This document shows positions 11,168 to 15,209 of a DNA stretch of 15,209 nt, piece by piece. Made by a program: the position numbers and the translations under genes. Below the pieces are notes generated by a model, which did no database searches, was not told the origin of the DNA, and saw only the letters and a list, made by a program, of their open reading frames with translations. Source of the stretch: Dehalococcoidia bacterium (GTDB lineage Bacteria; Chloroflexota; Dehalococcoidia; Tepidiformales; Tepidiformaceae); the NCBI GenBank assembly GCA_009838385.1, contig VXRS01000020.1:3849-19057 (forward strand), in the 5' to 3' direction. Every line of letters begins with the position of its first letter. Within the stretch, counting starts at the first letter, position 1.

Positions 11168-12579
11168 TCAGTCACGGCCTCCTCAAAGGTGGCCATACAG
11201 GCGTTCACCTCCAACCCGGTCGTGGCGTCGTCCAGACAGGTCTCCAGTGCATCGAGCGCGGCGTTCGTGTCGACGCTGGAGCTGGACTCACCTTGAACAC
11301 TGGCCGATTCACTCTCACTGAGGGCGCTGGCAGAGCCATAGCCCGCACAGAAGGTGTAGGCCGAGGTGATGGTTACGAACGACCCGGGGTCGATAGCCCC
11401 GCTGAGGAAGAACTTGGCGGAGGCCAGGTTCGCCCGGGCGGAGGCCAGCGACGTGAAGCCCGTCGGACGGATAGAGCCGGTCGTTCCATCAGCGCTGACC
11501 CACGCAAGGTAGTAGCCCCAGGAGGTGCAGGGAGGGGTAACAACACCCCCGCCACCGCCGCCTCCGCTTGGCAGCAGCGGGCGCTCGTGCTTCACCTCAC
11601 CTGAGATGGATGAGGTGGCCGGGGTCGCGGTGCTGCCGAAGGCACCGGTCGTCGAGACGACGCGATAGGTGCCGTAGCTACCCTTCTTGACCCTCGTCGA
11701 AGCGCTGGTGACGACAGACGAGTAGGACGTACCCGATGTCGGCTGGTCGAAGATCGCGGACGACACGTTCGCGCCAACCGTAGCGATCGTCGTCCAGCCC
11801 GTTCCCGTGAGCGGGGCCCTCCAGTTCACCTTGACCTGGACGTCAAAGCCCTTCTCGACGTGTACGGTGCTGGAGATCCAGCTCACCTCCACCTTGTTAT
11901 CAAGGGGGTTGGTCGTGGTGTACCGCTCGGCACTCACGATGGTGGCGGCGCCGGGAGTGTAGACCTCCTTGTAGACCGCCAGGTCAGTGGTGGTCAGCGC
12001 CGGAGCCGTCGTGCTTGAGTAGCTGTACGTATTGGCGAACCCTCTGACCCGTTCCTTGAGGTTGGCTGCTGTTTCCTCGACATCACCCCAGCATTCCGCC
12101 GCGGAGAGGAGCAACGACCCTTCGTAGGCGCTGGTGTTCGCCGCCTTGAGTGCGTTGGCCAGCCTGGTGCTGATTCCAGGGATGTTGTCGGGGTCACTGG
12201 TCCTCCGGTTGGGGGCTGAGAAGCTCAGCGAGTCAGGGCAGTTATTGACAGTCCAGGTTCTTGTCGTGCCCCCGCCGGTGATCCGGTATTTCGATTGGTA
12301 CGGGTGCGCAAAGCCGATGGCATGCGCCATCTCATGCGCGATGAGGGCGATCTTCTTCTTGTCTGATAGCGAGTCGTACCGATCGGGGTTGATCAGCACC
12401 TTGGTACGGCCGCTTTGGACGGTCCCGCTGATCGAGAGCGACGTCGCCGGCGTCACGTGCGCCCCGGTCGACGAAGGGGGGCTCGTCAGCTCGCTCGCGC
12501 AGACCCTCGCGGGAGGCGGCGGGGTCGTTACCTGGCTCGCTTCAATCCTCGGTTGCCCTGCGAGGTTGCTAAACATCAT
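11164..12579 (-). CDS. Zincin metalloprotease (HExxHxxGxxH) with C-terminal domains
   Basis: I choose ATG 12579 (MMFSNLAG) because AGGAG lies about 8 bp upstream; the frame continues upstream to 12762 but that part looks non-coding. The 471-aa product has the zinc motif HEMAHAIGFAH (82-92), with His82, Glu83, His86 and His92 as in metzincins. A clear Met-turn is not seen after it, and the expected signal peptide and first strands are missing, so the N-terminus may be truncated. Beta-rich segments follow (about 215-340), then a Gly7 linker, a C-terminal domain with WGYYLAWVSADGTTG, and a Ser/Glu-rich tail with a Cys pair. It is coupled by ATGA to the secreted 171-aa protein. Extracellular action is probable from the domains, but the export route is not visible. 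Confidence 0.75.
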   Translation of the reverse strand: MMFSNLAGQPRIEASQVTTPPPPARVCASELTSPPSSTGAHVTPATSLSISGTVQSGRTKVLINPDRYDSLSDKKKIALIAHEMAHAIGFAHPYQSKYRITGGGTTRTWTVNNCPDSLSFSAPNRRTSDPDNIPGISTRLANALKAANTSAYEGSLLLSAAECWGDVEETAANLKERVRGFANTYSYSSTTAPALTTTDLAVYKEVYTPGAATIVSAERYTTTNPLDNKVEVSWISSTVHVEKGFDVQVKVNWRAPLTGTGWTTIATVGANVSSAIFDQPTSGTSYSSVVTSASTRVKKGSYGTYRVVSTTGAFGSTATPATSSISGEVKHERPLLPSGGGGGGGVVTPPCTSWGYYLAWVSADGTTGSIRPTGFTSLASARANLASAKFFLSGAIDPGSFVTITSAYTFCAGYGSASALSESESASVQGESSSSVDTNAALDALETCLDDATTGLEVNACMATFEEAVTE

Positions 12580-12734
12580 CTGCAGTCTCCTGGGACTGTG
12601 CTGAGGCACGAGTAAACGCTCCCGTCGGCAGGAAACAGCGTCGTATCGGTGCGGGCAGAGTGGTCGACCAAGCTTCCGACCAGAGGTGCTCTCGGTGATA
12701 GACGTGAGAAGTCGCCACCAATGTCGATGAATTC

Positions 12735-12763
12735 TTGTGAACGTTCGCTCCCTGGGGCACAAT
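12735..12763 (+). promoter_or_regulatory. Candidate promoter of the sensor-kinase gene
   Basis: TTGTGA (12735-12740) and CACAAT (12758-12763) are exactly 17 bp apart, with 4/6 matches each, predicting a leader of about 50 nt. The 239-bp divergent gap (12580-12818) holds no other gene. An 8-bp palindrome GAACGTTC (12739-12746) overlaps the -35. Confidence 0.4.
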
Positions 12764-12818
12764 CACCGGCGATGTGGCGGCACTCCATGACGACTGCCGT
12801 GCCACGTGACGGTGTCGG

Positions 12819-15209
12819 ATGGTCGAGACGAACGGCTCGTCCCGGGAAGTTGCGGAGCTACGGGATCTCCTCTTCCGCCTGAGCGACGCGAGCCTGCGCA
12901 TCAACGAGAGCCTCGACTTTGACAGTGTCCTGCAAGGCGTGCTGGACTCGGCCCGCTCGTTGACGGGCGCTCGTTACGGCGTCATTGCCCTCCGCGACGA
13001 CCGGGGGCGGCCGCAGGACTTCCTCTCATCGGGGATGACCGAGGAAGAGGCGCGCCTGCTGTGGGATACGCCGGACGGGTTGCAGCTGTTCGAGTACCTC
13101 GGGGGAGGCCACGAACCGCTTAGGCTGCCGGACCTGCTGAGCCACGTGAGGACGCTCGGTCTGCGCGAGTTCCGAGTGCCCCTGCCGGTAGGGGCGTCTA
13201 TGTCCTTTTTGGGGGCGCCTGTTCTCCACCAGGGCGAGTGCGTCGGCAACATTTACGTCGCTGAGAAGGAGGAGGAACAGGAGTTTGCCGCGGAAGACGA
13301 GAAGACGCTGGTCATGTTCGCGTCGCAAGCGGCAATGGTCATCGCGAATGCCCGCCGGCATCGGGATGAGCAGCGCGCCCGGGCCGACCTCGAGAGCCTG
13401 ATCAATACGGCTCCCGTTGGCGTCGTGCTCTTCGACGCCGGGACGGGGGTTCCGGTTTCGATCAATCGCGAAGCGAGAAGGATCGTCGGCAGCCTCCACG
13501 GGCGGGATGAAACGGCGGAACAGGCCCTCGAAGTGCTGACCGTTCGGCGCGCAGATGGGCGGGAGGTGTCCCTGGAGAAAGCCCCCCTTGCCCGAACCCT
13601 GCAGAGTGGAGAGGCCGTGCGAGCCGAGGAGATCGTGCTACAGGTGCCCGATGGCCGGAGCGTCACCACCCTCATCAATGCGACGCCTATCCGCTCCGAA
13701 AGGGGCGATGTTGAGTCAGTCGTCGTCACCCTGCAGGACATGACTCCACTGGAGGAGATCGGGCGGCTGAGGGCCGAGTTCCTGGCAATGGTGAGCCACG
13801 AGCTGCGCCAGCCGCTCGTCGCCATCAAGGGTTCCGCCGCCACCGTGCTGGGCGGCTCCTCCACCTTCGGACCCGCAGAAATGGTGCAGTTCTTCCACAT
13901 CATCGATCGCCAGGCCGATCACATGAGCGGATTGATCAACGACCTCCTCGACGTGGCCCGCCTTGAGACGGGAACGCTGCCGGTCAATCCAGAACCGGTC
14001 CTGGTTGCAGCCGTCGTGGACCAGGCGAGGAGCGACTTCTTGAGCGGAGGCCGAGGGCACGACATCCGCATCGACCTGCCGCCCCACCTGCCCAGGGTGA
14101 TGGCCGACCCCCGGCGCGTCGTCCAGGTGCTCGGCAACCTGCTCTCCAACGCTGCCAGGCACTCCCCCGAGGGGTCGCCCATCGGCATAAGCGCCTCGCA
14201 CGAGGACTTCCATGTGGCGGTGTCCATCAAGGACCAGGGCAGCGGATTCGCCGCCGAGCAGATCACTGGCCTCTTCCGGAAGCCTTCCCGGATCGAGGCA
14301 GCCGACCAGGGGGGCACCACGGGTCTCGGCCTGGCAATCAGCAAGGGCATCGTGGAGGCGCACGGTGGCCGCATCTGGGCCCAGAGCGACGGACCGGGAC
14401 GCGGGGCGAGGTTCACGTTCACGGTTCCCGTGGTGGAGGAGGCCGCGACGGGAACGGCAAGCGCGTTGGCGCGAACAGGGCCGAGTTCTGGATCGCCTGC
14501 GAGCAAGCAGGCGCGGATCCTGGCAGTGGATGACGACCCTCAGGCGCTGCGGTTCCTCCACGACACGCTCTCCAGGGCTGGCTACCAGCCCGTAGTGACC
14601 GGCGACCCGGAGGAAGCCCTCCGCTTGATGGAGGCCAGCGAGCCCCACCTGGCCTTGCTGGACCTGGTGCTGCCTGGAACCGACGGCATCGACCTCATGA
14701 AGGACATACGGGCCATTGCCAATATCCCGGTCATCTTCCTGTCCGCCTACGGCCAGGAAGATGTCGTCGCACAGGCCTTCGACATGGGCGCCGATGACTA
14801 CGTGGTGAAGCCGTTCTCCCCCACGGAGCTGGCAGCGCGGATCCGTGCTGGCCTGCGCAAGCGGACGGCCTTCGGGCCAGGTGAGCCAGTGGAGCCCTAT
14901 GTCTGCGGCGACCTGGTGGTTGACTACGCGGAGCGCAGGGTGAGCGTTGCCGGCCACCCGGTCCGGCTCACTGCCATTGAGTACCGGCTGCTGGTCGAAC
15001 TGTCCGCAAATGCCGGCAGGACCCTGACCTACGATCACCTGCTGGAGCGGGTCTGGGACCGGCGCAGCGACGGGGATGTGAGGCCCATGCGCAGCGCCGT
15101 GCGGAGCCTCCGCCGAAAGCTGGGCGACGACGCGAACGACCCCACCTACCTCTTCACCGAGTCCCGGGTTGGCTACCGCTTTGCAAGTTCTGAGGGACAG
15201 GGCGGGTGG
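12819..15209 (+). CDS. Hybrid GAF-PAS-histidine kinase-receiver-winged helix protein, open at window end
   Basis: 797 codons without a stop; the start ATG 12819 is the first after an in-frame TGA at 12807. Domains in order: DevS/DosS-like GAF (about 30-180, SFLGAPV...GNIYVAEK), PAS (190-308), HisKA with FLAMVSHELRQPL (His327 phospho-acceptor), HATPase with N box Asn444, DQGSG (472-476) and GTTGLGLAI (499-508), receiver with acidic pocket 571-573, phospho-acceptor Asp615, Ser642 and Lys664, and an OmpR/PhoB winged helix (about 700-790, ending SRVGYRFA). It has no transmembrane segment, so it senses a cytoplasmic signal. Where DevS proteins carry His near PPM in the GAF domain, this one reads PVGASM, so heme binding is doubtful. 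Kinase and DNA-binding output sit in one chain. It diverges from the protease operon, a plausible target. Confidence 0.92.
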   Translation, partial: MVETNGSSREVAELRDLLFRLSDASLRINESLDFDSVLQGVLDSARSLTGARYGVIALRDDRGRPQDFLSSGMTEEEARLLWDTPDGLQLFEYLGGGHEPLRLPDLLSHVRTLGLREFRVPLPVGASMSFLGAPVLHQGECVGNIYVAEKEEEQEFAAEDEKTLVMFASQAAMVIANARRHRDEQRARADLESLINTAPVGVVLFDAGTGVPVSINREARRIVGSLHGRDETAEQALEVLTVRRADGREVSLEKAPLARTLQSGEAVRAEEIVLQVPDGRSVTTLINATPIRSERGDVESVVVTLQDMTPLEEIGRLRAEFLAMVSHELRQPLVAIKGSAATVLGGSSTFGPAEMVQFFHIIDRQADHMSGLINDLLDVARLETGTLPVNPEPVLVAAVVDQARSDFLSGGRGHDIRIDLPPHLPRVMADPRRVVQVLGNLLSNAARHSPEGSPIGISASHEDFHVAVSIKDQGSGFAAEQITGLFRKPSRIEAADQGGTTGLGLAISKGIVEAHGGRIWAQSDGPGRGARFTFTVPVVEEAATGTASALARTGPSSGSPASKQARILAVDDDPQALRFLHDTLSRAGYQPVVTGDPEEALRLMEASEPHLALLDLVLPGTDGIDLMKDIRAIANIPVIFLSAYGQEDVVAQAFDMGADDYVVKPFSPTELAARIRAGLRKRTAFGPGEPVEPYVCGDLVVDYAERRVSVAGHPVRLTAIEYRLLVELSANAGRTLTYDHLLERVWDRRSDGDVRPMRSAVRSLRRKLGDDANDPTYLFTESRVGYRFASSEGQGGW

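Noticed and set aside
12739..12746. GAACGTTC as a LexA-type SOS box
   Set aside because: The arms are contiguous, whereas the CGAAC-N4-GTTCG box has a 4-bp spacer; 8-bp palindromes are common by chance.
12580..12762. Upstream extension of the metalloprotease frame
   Set aside because: The added 61 residues show no signal peptide or domain, and a good SD precedes the internal ATG at 12579.
9000..12800. Integrated mobile element with the tRNA-like gene as attachment site
   Set aside because: No integrase, transposase or second copy of the T-arm sequence is present in the window, so the idea cannot be supported here.
13716..15038. 440-codon minus-strand frame under the kinase gene
   Set aside because: The plus strand encodes an uninterrupted kinase-receiver-regulator with all motifs; the antisense product has no domain.
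1..15209. CRISPR arrays or insertion sequences
   Set aside because: No regularly spaced repeats with spacers, no Cas-like genes, and no transposase motifs were seen on either strand.

Overview
This window comes from a high-GC bacterial chromosome. The gene set (PhaQ-like repressor with phasin, dodecin, phytanoyl-CoA-type dioxygenase, soluble cytochrome P450, a GAF/PAS kinase fused to an OmpR-type regulator, and small secreted proteins of unknown family) would suit a free-living or environmental Chloroflexota such as a Dehalococcoidia/SAR202-like lineage. That assignment is inference; no marker gene settles it.

Left part (1-3.0 kb): a polyhydroxyalkanoate (PHA) granule module. A PadR-family, PhaQ-like repressor and a PHA-synthase PhaE/PhaR-like subunit (cut by the left edge) form a translationally coupled pair. 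They diverge from a phasin across a 105-bp region that carries a perfect palindrome between the two candidate promoters. A lipase-like alpha/beta hydrolase converges on the phasin and shares a CTAG stop with it. A dodecin and a small helical, weakly hemerythrin-like protein follow on the minus strand.

Middle (3.0-9.0 kb): a ribbon-helix-helix/PIN toxin-antitoxin pair with its own promoter and tandem repeat; an apparent two-gene operon of an Fe(II)/2-oxoglutarate dioxygenase (PhyH) and a cytochrome P450; a membrane-anchored seven-repeat RCC1-like propeller in which every repeat has a C-x9-C-W pair; and, convergent with it, an anchored protein built from two copies of the same two-domain unit.

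Right-centre (9.0-12.6 kb): accessory, decayed-looking DNA, all on the minus strand. It holds a MntA nucleotidyltransferase with only the 5' end of its HepT partner, a truncated paralogue of a secreted protein, two small membrane proteins, a 69-nt tRNA-like gene with odd identity elements, a terminator, a secreted 171-aa protein whose gene contains a cluster of strong hairpins, and a HExxHxxGxxH metalloprotease.

Right edge (12.8-15.2 kb): divergent from the protease is one large cytoplasmic protein containing sensor (GAF, PAS), histidine kinase, receiver and winged-helix output, an entire two-component system in one chain. It is still open at the window end. Its position suggests, but does not show, control of the protease operon.
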